From Maribacter sedimenticola (GTDB taxonomy: Bacteria > Bacteroidota > Bacteroidia > Flavobacteriales > Flavobacteriaceae), in NCBI RefSeq assembly GCF_900188415.1, contig NZ_FZNV01000003.1:558001-622000 (forward strand): a DNA stretch of 64,000 nucleotides, read 5' to 3'. The translations under genes were made by a program, and so were the position numbers. Under the pieces are notes generated by a model. That model ran no database searches. It was given only the letters and a program-made list of their open reading frames with translations, and had not been told where the DNA came from. Within the stretch, counting starts at the first letter, position 1. Each line of letters opens with the position of its first letter. Shown in pieces: positions 1-9,894 of the stretch.

Positions 1-140
1 ATAATATGATATTCCCGCCGCAATCAATTGAAGAAACAAAACGCTATCAAAACCGAATACGTAATACAGGAGTTTTCACTTCGGTATTATTGCCTATTGG
101 AAGTGGAATGGAATTGAGTCAATACGAACAAATAAAATAG
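1..140 (+). CDS. C-terminal tail of an unidentified gene (possible O-methyltransferase)
   Basis: An open frame enters from the left edge in phase with base 3 and stops at TAG 138-140, giving the last 45 residues. The end contains SVLLPIGSGMELS, which resembles the closing strand of class I SAM-dependent O-methyltransferases (a V-LP-G-G-L pattern), preceded by a basic helix. That match is weak and only the tail is visible, so the identity is a guess. It runs in the same direction as the ring-cleavage operon but is separated from it by 262 bases. Confidence 0.4.
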   Translation, partial: NMIFPPQSIEETKRYQNRIRNTGVFTSVLLPIGSGMELSQYEQIK

Positions 141-360
141 GTTTTAATAACGAAAAGCAGATAATTGGTAATAGTTCAGTGTAATTGAGACCTAATATGT
201 AAAATTGGTCTAAACACTAAATCAGTCACCTTTTAATCTTAAGTAGATTTTAGCTTAAAATGAATGATTTAAACCAAATAAACCTTGTAATAAATATAAA
301 AATAATTGATTTAGAATAGTACATCCCTCTTAATGATTCAGAATTTGAGTGAGTATAAAG

Positions 361-368
361 TAAATTTG
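361..368 (+). promoter_or_regulatory. -7 box of a Bacteroidota promoter for the ring-cleavage operon
   Basis: TAAATTTG fits the flavobacterial -7 consensus TAnnTTTG exactly and lies 34 bases before the ATG of the first operon gene. No TTG sits at the usual 17-23 base spacing upstream, so the -33 element is not identified. The rest of 141-402 is AT-rich and shows no gene. Confidence 0.45.
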
Positions 369-402
369 TAATATTAAAGAAAGAATAAAAAAAATTATAG
401 AA

Positions 403-1395
403 ATGGCAAAAAACCCACATTATTTTTCGCAAATGGCCCATGTTGAGGTCTTAACCAAGGACCTTGAAAAATCGGTACATTTTTTTGGTGATATTGTTGG
501 AATGGATATTACAGGAAGAGAAGAAGGTTCTGTTTATTTAAGAGCTTGGGGAGATTATTTTCATCATACCTTAAAATTGACACAAAGCGACAAGTCTGGA
601 CTTGGACATATTGGGTGGAGAGCGGATAGCCCAGAGGCTTTAGAAGAAGCCGTTGAATATTTGGAAAGTATTGGTGCCGGTAGAGGTTGGTATGATGGTG
701 ACCAAGGCCATGGTAAAGCTTTTAAATTTCAATCTCCTGAAGGTCATATGCATGAAGTTTTTTGGGATGTGCAATGGCTTCGCGAAGAAGGGGAACGTGG
801 TAGCGTGTATGCAGACCGTTATTCCAGCAACCGACTACAAGGGGCAAATCCAAGAAGATTTGACCACGTAACATATATGGTATCTAAAGGCGCTTACCCT
901 GCTGAAAAAGCATTTTGGAAAGCTTTAGGGTTTAAAAATCCGGATGAGATTCGTATTTCAGATGAAATACCTCCAATTGGAGGTTTACATACCCTTGCGA
1001 ACCTATCTCATGACATAGCCATATTTACAGACCCGAATATAGAACCTAACCAAGCAGTTTTAAACCATATTTGCTGGAACGTTGACAGCCGTGAAGAAGT
1101 ACTTTTAGCTTTGGACTATTTCATAGAAAAGGGTTACAAAAGTGTTATGGGGGCACCAACAAGACACAAAGCAGATGAAGGTTTCTTTATCTACATTGTT
1201 GACCCAGGAAGTGGAATCTTATTTGAATACTATGCTTGTGCAAGATTAGTTTTTGCACCAGATCATTTAGACGTTCATTATTTAAAAGATAATCCAAATG
1301 ATGCATGGGGTTCTGTAAATCCGTTTGCAGAAATGGCAAAAGGTAAAAAACTTGGACTATCTGATGATGGTACAGTGAAACCTGTAGATATTTAA
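403..1395 (+). CDS. Extradiol ring-cleavage dioxygenase (VOC superfamily)
   Basis: This 330-residue protein has two tandem VOC/glyoxalase-fold modules, about residues 10-130 and 150-290, as in type I extradiol dioxygenases of the BphC/catechol 2,3-dioxygenase group. The catalytic Fe(II) triad is visible as His155 (in RRFDHV), His222 (in NHICWN) and Glu275 (in GILFEYY), all in the C-terminal module. Such enzymes open a catechol ring next to the two hydroxyls using O2. No signal peptide is seen, so it is cytosolic. It is first in a tight operon with a C-C hydrolase, a flavin monooxygenase and a FAH-family hydrolase, which supports a meta-cleavage role. The substrate cannot be read from the sequence. 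Confidence 0.85.
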   Translation: MAKNPHYFSQMAHVEVLTKDLEKSVHFFGDIVGMDITGREEGSVYLRAWGDYFHHTLKLTQSDKSGLGHIGWRADSPEALEEAVEYLESIGAGRGWYDGDQGHGKAFKFQSPEGHMHEVFWDVQWLREEGERGSVYADRYSSNRLQGANPRRFDHVTYMVSKGAYPAEKAFWKALGFKNPDEIRISDEIPPIGGLHTLANLSHDIAIFTDPNIEPNQAVLNHICWNVDSREEVLLALDYFIEKGYKSVMGAPTRHKADEGFFIYIVDPGSGILFEYYACARLVFAPDHLDVHYLKDNPNDAWGSVNPFAEMAKGKKLGLSDDGTVKPVDI

Positions 1396-1443
1396 GCTAC
1401 TTTATTTAAGTAGAGATAACAATTTTTAAAACACACACGTATT

Positions 1444-2559
1444 ATGTGGCATTTTTTTCCAGGCAAATACATGCCTTCTTATCAAGTTAATAGAGCATTG
1501 ACCCAAGCACATTATGGTGGTGGCGAGTTTGCAGAAATATTAGAAGCAGCGGGTAATATTGACCCAGATAATAGAGAAACCTTTAATATAGCTTGGCTAA
1601 ATAAAGGAAATGAGGTTTATGGTTGGGCAGAAGATTATGAAAACAAAAATGCTTTTGTATCTGCTAGAAGAACCTATTTAAGAGCATTCAATTATTTACG
1701 CACGGCGGAATTTTTCATGAATCTACAAGATGATCGAAAAATACCAACTTACCTTAAAGCAAGAGAGGCTTTTATAAAGGCGACCAAATATTTTGAAGAA
1801 AAACCAATTCAGGTAGAAGTTCCTTTTGAAGGTTCCTTTTTACCGGGATATCTATTTAAGCCAAAAGGCGTGAAAAATCCACCAGTAATGGTGATGTTTG
1901 GCGGATTGGATAGTTTGGCCGAAGAACTTTATTTTGGAATTGGTGACCACTTAATGGAAAGGGGTGTTGCCTTGTTAGCTATGGACGGTCCAGGCCAAGG
2001 AGCCGCTTTACGGTTAAACCATATTCACTCTAGACATGATTATAATGTTGCTGGTACCGCAGTTTTGGATTGGGTTTTAGAAAACCTGAAAGATGAAGTT
2101 GATACCACTAGCGTAGGTATTGCAGGGGTATCCATGGGAGGATACATGGCCGCACGTTGTGCAGCTTTTGAACCTCGTTTTAAAGTATGCATGATATTTG
2201 GAGCTGTTTGGTCTTACTATTCCGTTTGGGCCGGTAGAAGTGGTAAACATCCTTTAGCAGAAATCGTTCAACATATTATGGGTGTTGATAGTTATGAAGA
2301 TGTTCTTAAAAAATTGGAAGGATATACCTTGGAGAACGGCGTAGCCGAAAAAATATCTATACCAACATTTATAATGCATGGCGGTGGTGATAAACAGAAT
2401 TTTGTGGAGCATGCAATTACATTAGAAAAACATTTAACATGCGAACACAAAATGAAAATCGTACCTGAAGGAGAAAGTGGTTCTCAACATTGTCAAGTAG
2501 ATAATTTTATGCCTGCTCTAGACATGTTCGATTGGATTGCAGAGAAAATTCACGCCTAA
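1444..2559 (+). CDS. Alpha/beta hydrolase, C-C bond hydrolase of the DHPON hydrolase/FrsA-like type
   Basis: The 371-residue protein has a helical N-terminal part (about 1-125) followed by an alpha/beta hydrolase core. The nucleophile elbow GVSMGG places Ser230, the acid is probably Asp316 (GGGDKQ) and the base His349 (GSQHC). An N-terminal helical cap with this core resembles 2,6-dihydroxypseudooxynicotine hydrolase and the FrsA/DUF1100 group, which cleave C-C bonds beside aromatic rings. Following an extradiol dioxygenase, it most likely hydrolyses the ring-opened dienoate. The gene starts 48 bases after the dioxygenase stop. The assignment to C-C hydrolysis rests on context; an esterase role is possible. 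Confidence 0.75.
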   Translation: MWHFFPGKYMPSYQVNRALTQAHYGGGEFAEILEAAGNIDPDNRETFNIAWLNKGNEVYGWAEDYENKNAFVSARRTYLRAFNYLRTAEFFMNLQDDRKIPTYLKAREAFIKATKYFEEKPIQVEVPFEGSFLPGYLFKPKGVKNPPVMVMFGGLDSLAEELYFGIGDHLMERGVALLAMDGPGQGAALRLNHIHSRHDYNVAGTAVLDWVLENLKDEVDTTSVGIAGVSMGGYMAARCAAFEPRFKVCMIFGAVWSYYSVWAGRSGKHPLAEIVQHIMGVDSYEDVLKKLEGYTLENGVAEKISIPTFIMHGGGDKQNFVEHAITLEKHLTCEHKMKIVPEGESGSQHCQVDNFMPALDMFDWIAEKIHA

Positions 2560-2593
2560 CGTTCATTTTTGTTTAATTCATAAAATTCACAAT

Positions 2594-3733
2594 ATGTCAG
2601 CAGTTAAAAAGGTACTTGTAGTTGGTGGAGGAATAGGAGGTCAATCTGTAGCGATAGCATTGGCAAAAAAAGGTGTAGAGGTTGAAATTGCAGAACGCTT
2701 GGATGCATTTAATGTATATGGAGTTGGTATTATCCAACAATCTAATGCCCTTAGAGCATTAGATAGAATTGGTCTTGCTGATAAGACCATGGAAGAAGGC
2801 TACCCATACGGACAGTTGAAAATGTTCACTGCAGGTGGGCATTTTTTAGGACTTGCCGGTGCACCTCCTGTAGAGAAATATCCTAGCCATAATGGTATTT
2901 CTCGTAGAACACTTCATGAAATCATGTATGAAGAGGCCATAAAAATCGGAGTGATTTACAAAATGGGAACTACAGTTACAAAAATAGATAACAATGAAAA
3001 TGATGTAACGGTAACCTTTACAGACAATACCCAAGGTACCTATGATATTTTAATAGCATCGGATGGAATAAACTCTGATATGCGTGCTTTAATTTTTGGT
3101 GAATTTAAACCTCGTTATATGGGTGTTTCGGTTTGGAGATATGCGTTTAAAAAGCATGAGGACTTAGATACTGCTTATATGTATTATGGTAAGCGAAGTA
3201 AAATCGGTTTTATTCCAATGTGTGATGAAACAATGTATATGTTCTTGGTATCGGCAGAAGGTGCCGACAATCCTTGGATAGAAAAATCGGCCTATATACC
3301 TATGTTGAAAGATTATTTAGCTGAGTTCCCGGTTAAAATTGCCCAAGATGCAAGAGAACAGATTACAGATCCAAACCTGGTAAATTATCGCCCAATCGAA
3401 GCAAGCCACTTACCAGACCCTTGGTTTAAAAATAGGGCGATTGTTATAGGCGATGGTGCACATGCAACTGTACCACAACTAGGTTCAGGTGCCGCTTTGG
3501 CTCTTGAAGATGGGGTTGTTTTAGCAGAAGAATTAGAAAAAGCTTCTACAGTTGACGAAGCTTTTAGAGCCTTTATGAAAAGACGGTACGACCGTTGTAT
3601 GGCCATTGTAAATGCTTCTGAGACATTGGCCAAATGGGAGCTAATGGAATTTGAAGGAAAACCGTTACCAGAAGGAGCTAATTTAGGTAAAGTAATAGGC
3701 CAAGCAGTAGGTACTTTAATGGCTCCATTTTAA
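2594..3733 (+). CDS. FAD-dependent aromatic monooxygenase
   Basis: From ATG 2594 the product is 379 residues and begins directly at the Rossmann strand with GGGIGG (about residues 9-14). This start is preferred over an in-frame ATG at 2537 that would overlap the hydrolase gene and add a non-conserved leader. The second FAD motif, GDGAHATVPQLGSG, lies near residue 285 and is typical of class A flavoprotein hydroxylases such as salicylate or 4-hydroxybenzoate hydroxylase. It probably hydroxylates an aromatic ring with NAD(P)H and O2 to give the catechol cleaved by the dioxygenase two genes upstream. The C-terminal region (LMAPF) is short, with no extra domain. Confidence 0.85.
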   Translation: MSAVKKVLVVGGGIGGQSVAIALAKKGVEVEIAERLDAFNVYGVGIIQQSNALRALDRIGLADKTMEEGYPYGQLKMFTAGGHFLGLAGAPPVEKYPSHNGISRRTLHEIMYEEAIKIGVIYKMGTTVTKIDNNENDVTVTFTDNTQGTYDILIASDGINSDMRALIFGEFKPRYMGVSVWRYAFKKHEDLDTAYMYYGKRSKIGFIPMCDETMYMFLVSAEGADNPWIEKSAYIPMLKDYLAEFPVKIAQDAREQITDPNLVNYRPIEASHLPDPWFKNRAIVIGDGAHATVPQLGSGAALALEDGVVLAEELEKASTVDEAFRAFMKRRYDRCMAIVNASETLAKWELMEFEGKPLPEGANLGKVIGQAVGTLMAPF

Positions 3734-3743
3734 TAAAACACAA

Positions 3744-4703
3744 ATGAAATTAGTAACATTCCAAAATAAAGAAGGGTCTATACAGACCGGATGGTTAAAA
3801 GCAGATGGCGTTGTCGGTATGCAAAAGGCAGATGACCGCCTTCCTAATGATATGCTTAGTTTTATAGATGACCATGAAAGCTATTTCAACATAATAAAGG
3901 ATAATAATCTAGAGGAAATTGACCCACACTATAATTTAGAGGAAATAAAATTATTAGCGCCACTACCCAACCCGAGAAGCTTTAGAGACTATGTTGCCTT
4001 TGAACAGCATATGTTGAATGCATCCAATTCTTTCGGACATACCGTTAGTCCAGAATGGTATAACATTCCTATTTTCTATTTCACCAATCACCAAGCCATT
4101 TATGGCCCAGAAGATGAGATAAAGAGACCTGAGAAAGAAACCAAATTTGACATTGAACTAGAAATGGCCGTCGTCATGGGTAAAAAAGGCGCGGATATTA
4201 AAGCCGAAAATGCAGATGACCATATTTTTGGTTATACAGTATTTAATGATTGGACCGCGAGGGCAATACAAAGACAAGAGATGACCGTGCCACTAGGACC
4301 GCATAAAGGAAAGGATTTTGCCAATGCAATTGGCCCTTGTATTGTAACCAAAGACGAGTTCGAAAAATATCGTTGCACTATTTCCAGGGATACCCATCCG
4401 GAACATTTAGCAATGCCTTTAACCACAAATGGGCGATTTGACTTAAAAATGACTGCGCGCATTAATGGAGAAACTATGTGTGAGGGTAATTATAAAACCG
4501 TTCATTGGACTTTTCCACAAATGATAGAGCGTGCTTCTGAAAACAGTGTAAATCTTATGCCTGGTGATATATTAGGCAGTGGTACTGTAGGTTGGGGAAG
4601 TTTAATAGAAAATAACTTTTCAGTTCACAGACCTCTACAACCCGGAGATGTTGTTGAATTAGAAATTGAAGGTATTGGAGTATTAAAGAATTCCGTAGTT
4701 TAA
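3744..4703 (+). CDS. Fumarylacetoacetate hydrolase (FAH) family protein
   Basis: The 319-residue protein has the FAH C-terminal fold from about residue 80. Metal-site carboxylates are visible in FDIELEMAVVMG (the ExE pair) and FNDWTARAIQ (Asp). The segment PGDILGSGTVG matches the conserved glycine-rich end of the family. Members include 2-hydroxyhepta-2,4-diene-1,7-dioate isomerase/decarboxylase, 2-hydroxypentadienoate hydratase relatives and acylpyruvate hydrolases. It follows the monooxygenase after 10 bases and closes the operon, so it likely handles the dienoate or acylpyruvate left by ring cleavage. The substrate is not determined. Confidence 0.85.
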   Translation: MKLVTFQNKEGSIQTGWLKADGVVGMQKADDRLPNDMLSFIDDHESYFNIIKDNNLEEIDPHYNLEEIKLLAPLPNPRSFRDYVAFEQHMLNASNSFGHTVSPEWYNIPIFYFTNHQAIYGPEDEIKRPEKETKFDIELEMAVVMGKKGADIKAENADDHIFGYTVFNDWTARAIQRQEMTVPLGPHKGKDFANAIGPCIVTKDEFEKYRCTISRDTHPEHLAMPLTTNGRFDLKMTARINGETMCEGNYKTVHWTFPQMIERASENSVNLMPGDILGSGTVGWGSLIENNFSVHRPLQPGDVVELEIEGIGVLKNSVV

Positions 4704-4748
4704 ACTGCAAGGACTAGTTTTGTCTTCTCCATTACACATAATTTTATA

Positions 4749-4780
4749 AAAAGCCTGTAAACATAAGTTTACAGGCTTTT
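4749..4780 (+). terminator. Rho-independent terminator of the ring-cleavage operon
   Basis: A 10-bp perfect stem GCCTGTAAAC / GTTTACAGGC with an ATAA loop is flanked by A-run and T-run, so it could work in both directions. It lies 45 bases after the FAH-family stop. Confidence 0.9.
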
Positions 4781-5152
4781 GCTTTAGATTATATTACCCT
4801 AGCATCAACGCAAAGATTATCTAATAACTTGTAGATAATAAAAATTGAACAAGATTGCTATTATAAGCCACCTACTAAAACACTTTACTTCTCTAATTCC
4901 GGGTTTTCGTTACAAATCCAATATTACTTCTTCATCTATTTTATTAATAAAATGATTCATTTTATCCTTTCCAAATCTGTTAAATGCCTAATATGGGTAA
5001 TATAGTATAAAAACAGGATAATTATCTAAAAAAGTACAGTTGATTAAATATTTAAGTTTACAAGTGTAAAATATACGTTTAATAAACTTTTCGTAATTCT
5101 TACGTTAAAACATAACACATTTTACAACAAACAATCCAAACAACAACGTATT
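4781..5152. other. AT-rich intergenic leader upstream of susC
   Basis: No open frame of note is present. It contains TAATATGGGT at 4989-4998 overlapping a 14-mer at 4995-5008 that recurs, with one mismatch, upstream of the GH127 gene (10957-10970). This makes it a candidate regulatory region for the PUL. No full TTG/TAnnTTTG promoter was found. Confidence 0.5.
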
Positions 5153-8146
5153 ATGAAGATGATCAAATTACTACCAAAAATTCTTTGGGGACCAAATTGT
5201 CTCACAAAAAGAACACTGTTATCCAGCCTTTGCTTTTTGATTGTTCAGGTAGCCCTTGCACAGCAGGAAGTTTCCGGAACTATCACGGACCAGCAAGGTA
5301 TACCGATCTCCGGGGCTACCGTTATGGAAAAAAACACCACAAACGGTGTGGTATCTGATTTTGATGGAAATTATACGATGACCACCACAAAAGCAGATGC
5401 CATGTTGGTTTTTTCATATTTGGGTTTTAAAACTACCGAAATCCCTGCAAATTCATCTACCGTTAACGTAGTACTACAAGAAGATTTGGAACAACTTTCT
5501 GAGGTTGTAGTAATAGGCTATGGAACACAAAAACGTGCAGATGTAACCAGCTCCGTCGCTACGGTCAAATCAGAAGATTTTGTACAGGGCAATGTTAAGG
5601 ATGCCGCACAACTTATACAGGGTAAGGTAGCCGGCTTATCCGTATCTGCCCCTTCTGGAGATCCAACAGAAGGAACACAGATTAGCTTAAGGGGTACTTC
5701 CTCTATTCTAGGGGGCACAAATCCTTTAGTATTGGTTGACGGCGTTCCCGGAAGCCTGAATACAGTGGCACCGGAAGATATTGCTTCCATAGATGTGTTA
5801 AAAGATGGTTCCGCAACGGCCATTTACGGAACCCGTGGTACCAATGGGGTAATTATAATTACAACGAAAAAAGGAAGCAATGACATGAAGTCTACCATAG
5901 AATACAATGGTTACATGTCTATCTCCAGCATAGCAAATAGGTTGAACTTTTTAAATGCGGACGAACTACGGCAGAAATTTGACGAAGGTTACACATTCAA
6001 CGGGGCAAATTTGGAGGATTTTGGCTCCAATACAGATTGGGTAGATGAAATAACACGAGATGCCTATAGTCAAGTACACAACCTCATCTTTAGGGGCGGT
6101 AATGCAACTTCTAATATGACCGCATCCTTAAACTATCGTGACCTAGAAGGTATTTTTCTTAAATCCAATAGCGAAAAATATACGGCAAGGGTAAGTGGTA
6201 ACCATGCCATGTTCGATAACCGATTAAAGGCCAATGTGGGTATTATATTAAGTGAACAAATGTACAATGCCTTAGGAGACGGCACTAGCTTTAACCCTTA
6301 CATCTATAGACAAGCCGTTATTAGAAACCCTACGGAACCGGTACGGGACGTGGATGGCAATTGGTACGAAAGGGATGTATATTTCTATGATAACCCTGTA
6401 GGTTACATTGAAGAAACAATTGGGGAAAACAAACTAAGGAATACTAGGCTTGATTTTTCATTAAGCTATGATTTTGGCGATCATGTTACCCTTAAAGGGT
6501 TATATACCCGTAAAGGTGAGTCTAACATTCGCGGGTTTTATCAGACCAAAAACCATGTTTCCACTACAAAGAACGGACAAGAAGGATATGCGTCTAGAGG
6601 TACGGATGACTATGTGGGCAACTACGGCCAATTTACTTTAGATTATGACAATACATTTGGAAAACATAAAGTAACCGGTTTGGTGGGTTATAATTATGAG
6701 GACAATACCAATGAAGGTTTCTATGCCACCAATCGTCGTTTCCCTACAGATGGATTTACATATAACAATCTAGGAAGTGGACAAGGTTTGCAATTGGGAG
6801 AAGCTGGCATGGGGAGCTACAAAAACTCGGATAAGTTGATCGCATTCTTTTCTAGGGTAACCTATAACTATGATGACCGTTATCTTCTAATGGCAAGTAT
6901 ACGGCGTGAAGGTTCGTCTCGCTTTGGCGAGGATAACAAATGGGGTAATTTTCCGGGTATTTCATTGGGTTGGCGTATAGATCAAGAATCCTTTGCAGAA
7001 GATTGGGACTGGTTATCAAATCTAAAATTAAGAACTGGTTTTGGGGTAACGGGTATTAATGCCGGTGCCAATTATCAAGCATTGAGTGGCCTGACCTACG
7101 GATCTTACTTTTTAAACAATGGGCAATGGGTAAGGGAGTTGGTGCCATCACGTAACGCAAACCCAGATTTGAGATGGGAAAAGAAAGAAGAGTTCAACGT
7201 TGGTCTTGATTTTGGCATCCTTGACGGTCGTATAAACGGATCTATCGATTACTATAACAGAACCACTAAAGATGCCTTGTTCAATTATAGCGTGCCAACA
7301 CCTCCATACTTTTTTGGAACCATAGCGGCCAACGTTGCAGAGATTAAAAACACGGGGCTTGAATTCTTGTTGAACGTTACTCCGGTACAAACGGAAAATT
7401 TTAATTGGACGGCAAACCTGACCTATTCAACCAATACCAACGAAATTGTTTCACTTTCCAATGACGCCTTTCAATTGACCAACGATTTCTTTGATCAAGG
7501 ATATACCGGTGAGCCTATACAAATAAGTACCCATAGGGTTCAGGAAGGGCAACCTATAGGTAATTTCTTTGGCCTTAAAAGTGTGGACATAACAAATGAC
7601 GGCATTTGGATCATTGAACGACCGGACGGGTCCTTGGTTCCTGCAACGGAAGCTACTACGGACGACCGACAAGTTTTAGGAAACGGATTACCAAAAGCCT
7701 ACTATAGCTGGAACAATACCCTTAGCTACAAGAATTGGGATTTGATGGTAAACTTAAGGGGTGCCCTGGATTATCAAATTCTCAACTTTTCGCGTATGTT
7801 CTATGAAAACCCAACCGTTAGTTACAATACCTTGGATTCTGCTTATGATCTTGTCTATGGCAAGACAGAACTACAAGATGTACAGCGTTTTGTAAGCTAT
7901 TATGTAGAGGATGGAGATTTTCTTAAAATAGATAACATTACCCTAGGGTACACTTTACCGAAAGATGCCATTAAATTTGCAGAAACCTTCCGGATCTATG
8001 CTTCTGGACTGAACTTGGCCACCATCACGGACTACAAGGGTATTGACCCCGAAGTGAATAGGGAAGGATTGGCTCCCGGTAATGATGAACGGGACAAGTA
8101 CCCATCTATTACAACTTTTTCCCTAGGTATCAATTTTACATTCTAA
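5153..8146 (+). CDS. SusC/RagA-family TonB-linked outer membrane transporter
   Basis: The 997-residue protein opens with a signal peptide ending near ALAQQ, then a carboxypeptidase-D-like regulatory domain (VSGTITDQQG, about residues 40-110), a TonB-box-like stretch (SEVVVIGYG) leading into the plug domain (about 115-235), and a long beta-barrel ending in the aromatic LGINFTF. This order is diagnostic of SusC, which imports oligosaccharides across the outer membrane with a SusD lid using TonB energy. susD follows after 11 bases. Length is normal for the family. The ligand is probably an arabinose-containing glycan, judged only from the nearby GH127. Confidence 0.95.
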   Translation: MKMIKLLPKILWGPNCLTKRTLLSSLCFLIVQVALAQQEVSGTITDQQGIPISGATVMEKNTTNGVVSDFDGNYTMTTTKADAMLVFSYLGFKTTEIPANSSTVNVVLQEDLEQLSEVVVIGYGTQKRADVTSSVATVKSEDFVQGNVKDAAQLIQGKVAGLSVSAPSGDPTEGTQISLRGTSSILGGTNPLVLVDGVPGSLNTVAPEDIASIDVLKDGSATAIYGTRGTNGVIIITTKKGSNDMKSTIEYNGYMSISSIANRLNFLNADELRQKFDEGYTFNGANLEDFGSNTDWVDEITRDAYSQVHNLIFRGGNATSNMTASLNYRDLEGIFLKSNSEKYTARVSGNHAMFDNRLKANVGIILSEQMYNALGDGTSFNPYIYRQAVIRNPTEPVRDVDGNWYERDVYFYDNPVGYIEETIGENKLRNTRLDFSLSYDFGDHVTLKGLYTRKGESNIRGFYQTKNHVSTTKNGQEGYASRGTDDYVGNYGQFTLDYDNTFGKHKVTGLVGYNYEDNTNEGFYATNRRFPTDGFTYNNLGSGQGLQLGEAGMGSYKNSDKLIAFFSRVTYNYDDRYLLMASIRREGSSRFGEDNKWGNFPGISLGWRIDQESFAEDWDWLSNLKLRTGFGVTGINAGANYQALSGLTYGSYFLNNGQWVRELVPSRNANPDLRWEKKEEFNVGLDFGILDGRINGSIDYYNRTTKDALFNYSVPTPPYFFGTIAANVAEIKNTGLEFLLNVTPVQTENFNWTANLTYSTNTNEIVSLSNDAFQLTNDFFDQGYTGEPIQISTHRVQEGQPIGNFFGLKSVDITNDGIWIIERPDGSLVPATEATTDDRQVLGNGLPKAYYSWNNTLSYKNWDLMVNLRGALDYQILNFSRMFYENPTVSYNTLDSAYDLVYGKTELQDVQRFVSYYVEDGDFLKIDNITLGYTLPKDAIKFAETFRIYASGLNLATITDYKGIDPEVNREGLAPGNDERDKYPSITTFSLGINFTF

Positions 8147-8157
8147 ACTAAACGACT

Positions 8158-9756
8158 ATGAAAAATATAAGAAACAAAGTGGCTACACTTAAAACTAAAA
8201 TATCGATCCTAGCGGTTTGTGCATTGTTTGTACCCATAGGGTGTACCGATTTGGAGGAGGAAGTATTCTCAGAAGTGACGGAATCATCATTTGTTCCCTC
8301 GGAATCTGATATAGTATCGGTCATGGCATCGGCCTATACCCCAATGCGCTATGTAATGGGCTGGCAAGGTTGGTTTGACCTACAGGAAGAACCAGCCGAT
8401 ATGTTCATTACCCCTACACGACCTAACGGTTGGGACGATGGCGGCACCTATAAAAGAATGCATTTTCATGAATGGAGTTCAACACAATGGCAGCCTAGAA
8501 ATACATGGATCAACTGTTTTAACGGTATCAATAGCGCCAACAGGGTAATTTTACAAATAGAATCAGAACAACTGCCGGTTAGTGCAGAGCAGGCTACTTC
8601 CATTATTTCTGAAATGAGGGCCCTAAGGGCACTATACTATTCTATGTTGGTAGATTCTCACGGCAACGTGCCCATCATAGCCAGTTATGGGGACGACCTG
8701 CCCGTTCAAAGCTCACGTGAAGAAGTATATAACTTTATTGTAAATGAGCTGACGGAAGTTATCCCAAGCCTTACTGAAACAGTGGATACCAGTACCTATG
8801 GCCGTATGACCAAATGGGCAGCATATCATGTACTGGCAAGGGTTTACCTAAACTCGGAAGTATATGCCGGTACTACTAATTGGGACAAGGTCATAGATGC
8901 GTGCAACGAAATAATAGACAGTGGCGCTTTCCAATTGTCCGAAAGTTATTCCGATATTTTTAGCACCGATAATGAGAGCAATAGCGAATTGGTCTTTGCC
9001 ATTCCCTACGATCAAATATTTGCGGGACAATGGAACGCCCATATGAAGATGTTACTTCCGGACCACAGACTGGTCTTTGGTATGCAAGCACAACCTTGGG
9101 GCGGTTCTAGCTGTAATCCACAATTCATTGATAGCTATTCCCCGACCGATAAACGTTTGTCCGATACTTGGTTAATGGGCGATCAGTTAAGTGCCTCTGA
9201 CGGTAGCGTGGTCATGACATTGGTAAAGGAAATGCCCAGTATTTACGATTGTGATTTTACAGATGGTTTTAGATGTGGCAAGTATGAGATAGAACCTGGT
9301 GCTACCGGGGGGCTTAGCGTAGATTTTCCGTTTTTAAGGTATACCGATGTGTTGATGATGAAAGCAGAGGCATTGCTTAGGACGGGCAGTAGTGATGAGG
9401 CTGCAGCAATTGTCACCCAAGTACGTGCACGTTCATTTGACGACCTTGCCGATGCAACCGTAACGGGTGCAGAACTGGAAGGGGACACAACGGTACAATA
9501 CGGAACCTTGGCAGAGGACGGCACTATAGCCGATGCCGGAGACCAAGCAACCGTACCTTACGGACGTTTTTTGGATGAATTGGGATGGGAATTTGCCGGT
9601 GAGGCCAGAAGAAGAACAGACTTGATAAGATTTGGGGTATACCAAACCAAAAGTTGGTATAACCATACTCCAAAAGGAGACTATACCACCATATTCCCAA
9701 TTGGTTTAGAAGAATTGAATACCAATTCTAACTTAAGCCAAAACCCTGGATATTAA
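8158..9756 (+). CDS. SusD/RagB-family glycan-binding lipoprotein
   Basis: The 532-residue protein has a lipoprotein signal with Cys29 (VPIGC) followed by an acidic stretch (TDLEEE) that fits the flavobacterial surface-export signal. The SusD N-terminal region carries the TPR-like helices (INSANRVI, EMRALRALYY) and the C-terminal part shows the usual close (EFAGEARRRTDLIRFG, then a PIG...LNTN tail). It caps the SusC barrel at the cell surface and captures oligosaccharides. It is cotranscribed with susC and ends before a strong terminator. Confidence 0.95.
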   Translation: MKNIRNKVATLKTKISILAVCALFVPIGCTDLEEEVFSEVTESSFVPSESDIVSVMASAYTPMRYVMGWQGWFDLQEEPADMFITPTRPNGWDDGGTYKRMHFHEWSSTQWQPRNTWINCFNGINSANRVILQIESEQLPVSAEQATSIISEMRALRALYYSMLVDSHGNVPIIASYGDDLPVQSSREEVYNFIVNELTEVIPSLTETVDTSTYGRMTKWAAYHVLARVYLNSEVYAGTTNWDKVIDACNEIIDSGAFQLSESYSDIFSTDNESNSELVFAIPYDQIFAGQWNAHMKMLLPDHRLVFGMQAQPWGGSSCNPQFIDSYSPTDKRLSDTWLMGDQLSASDGSVVMTLVKEMPSIYDCDFTDGFRCGKYEIEPGATGGLSVDFPFLRYTDVLMMKAEALLRTGSSDEAAAIVTQVRARSFDDLADATVTGAELEGDTTVQYGTLAEDGTIADAGDQATVPYGRFLDELGWEFAGEARRRTDLIRFGVYQTKSWYNHTPKGDYTTIFPIGLEELNTNSNLSQNPGY

Positions 9757-9797
9757 AAATAGTTTTATTTGTTTGAGTTATTTTAGTGTGAGTGAGG

Positions 9798-9827
9798 AAA
9801 GCGAACGGTATACCGTTCGCTTTTTTT
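9798..9827 (+). terminator. Terminator after susCD
   Basis: GCGAACGGTA directly followed by its reverse complement TACCGTTCGC, then seven T residues. It lies 44 bases after the susD stop. Confidence 0.9.
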
Positions 9828-9894
9828 GCATATCCTTGAAAAGGAACTTTGCACCAATAAGACAATAGATATCACTTATGCCAAGGTAGTTCCC

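Noticed and set aside
250-441. Minus-strand frame upstream of the dioxygenase gene
   Set aside because: It covers the promoter region and has composition of AT-rich non-coding DNA.
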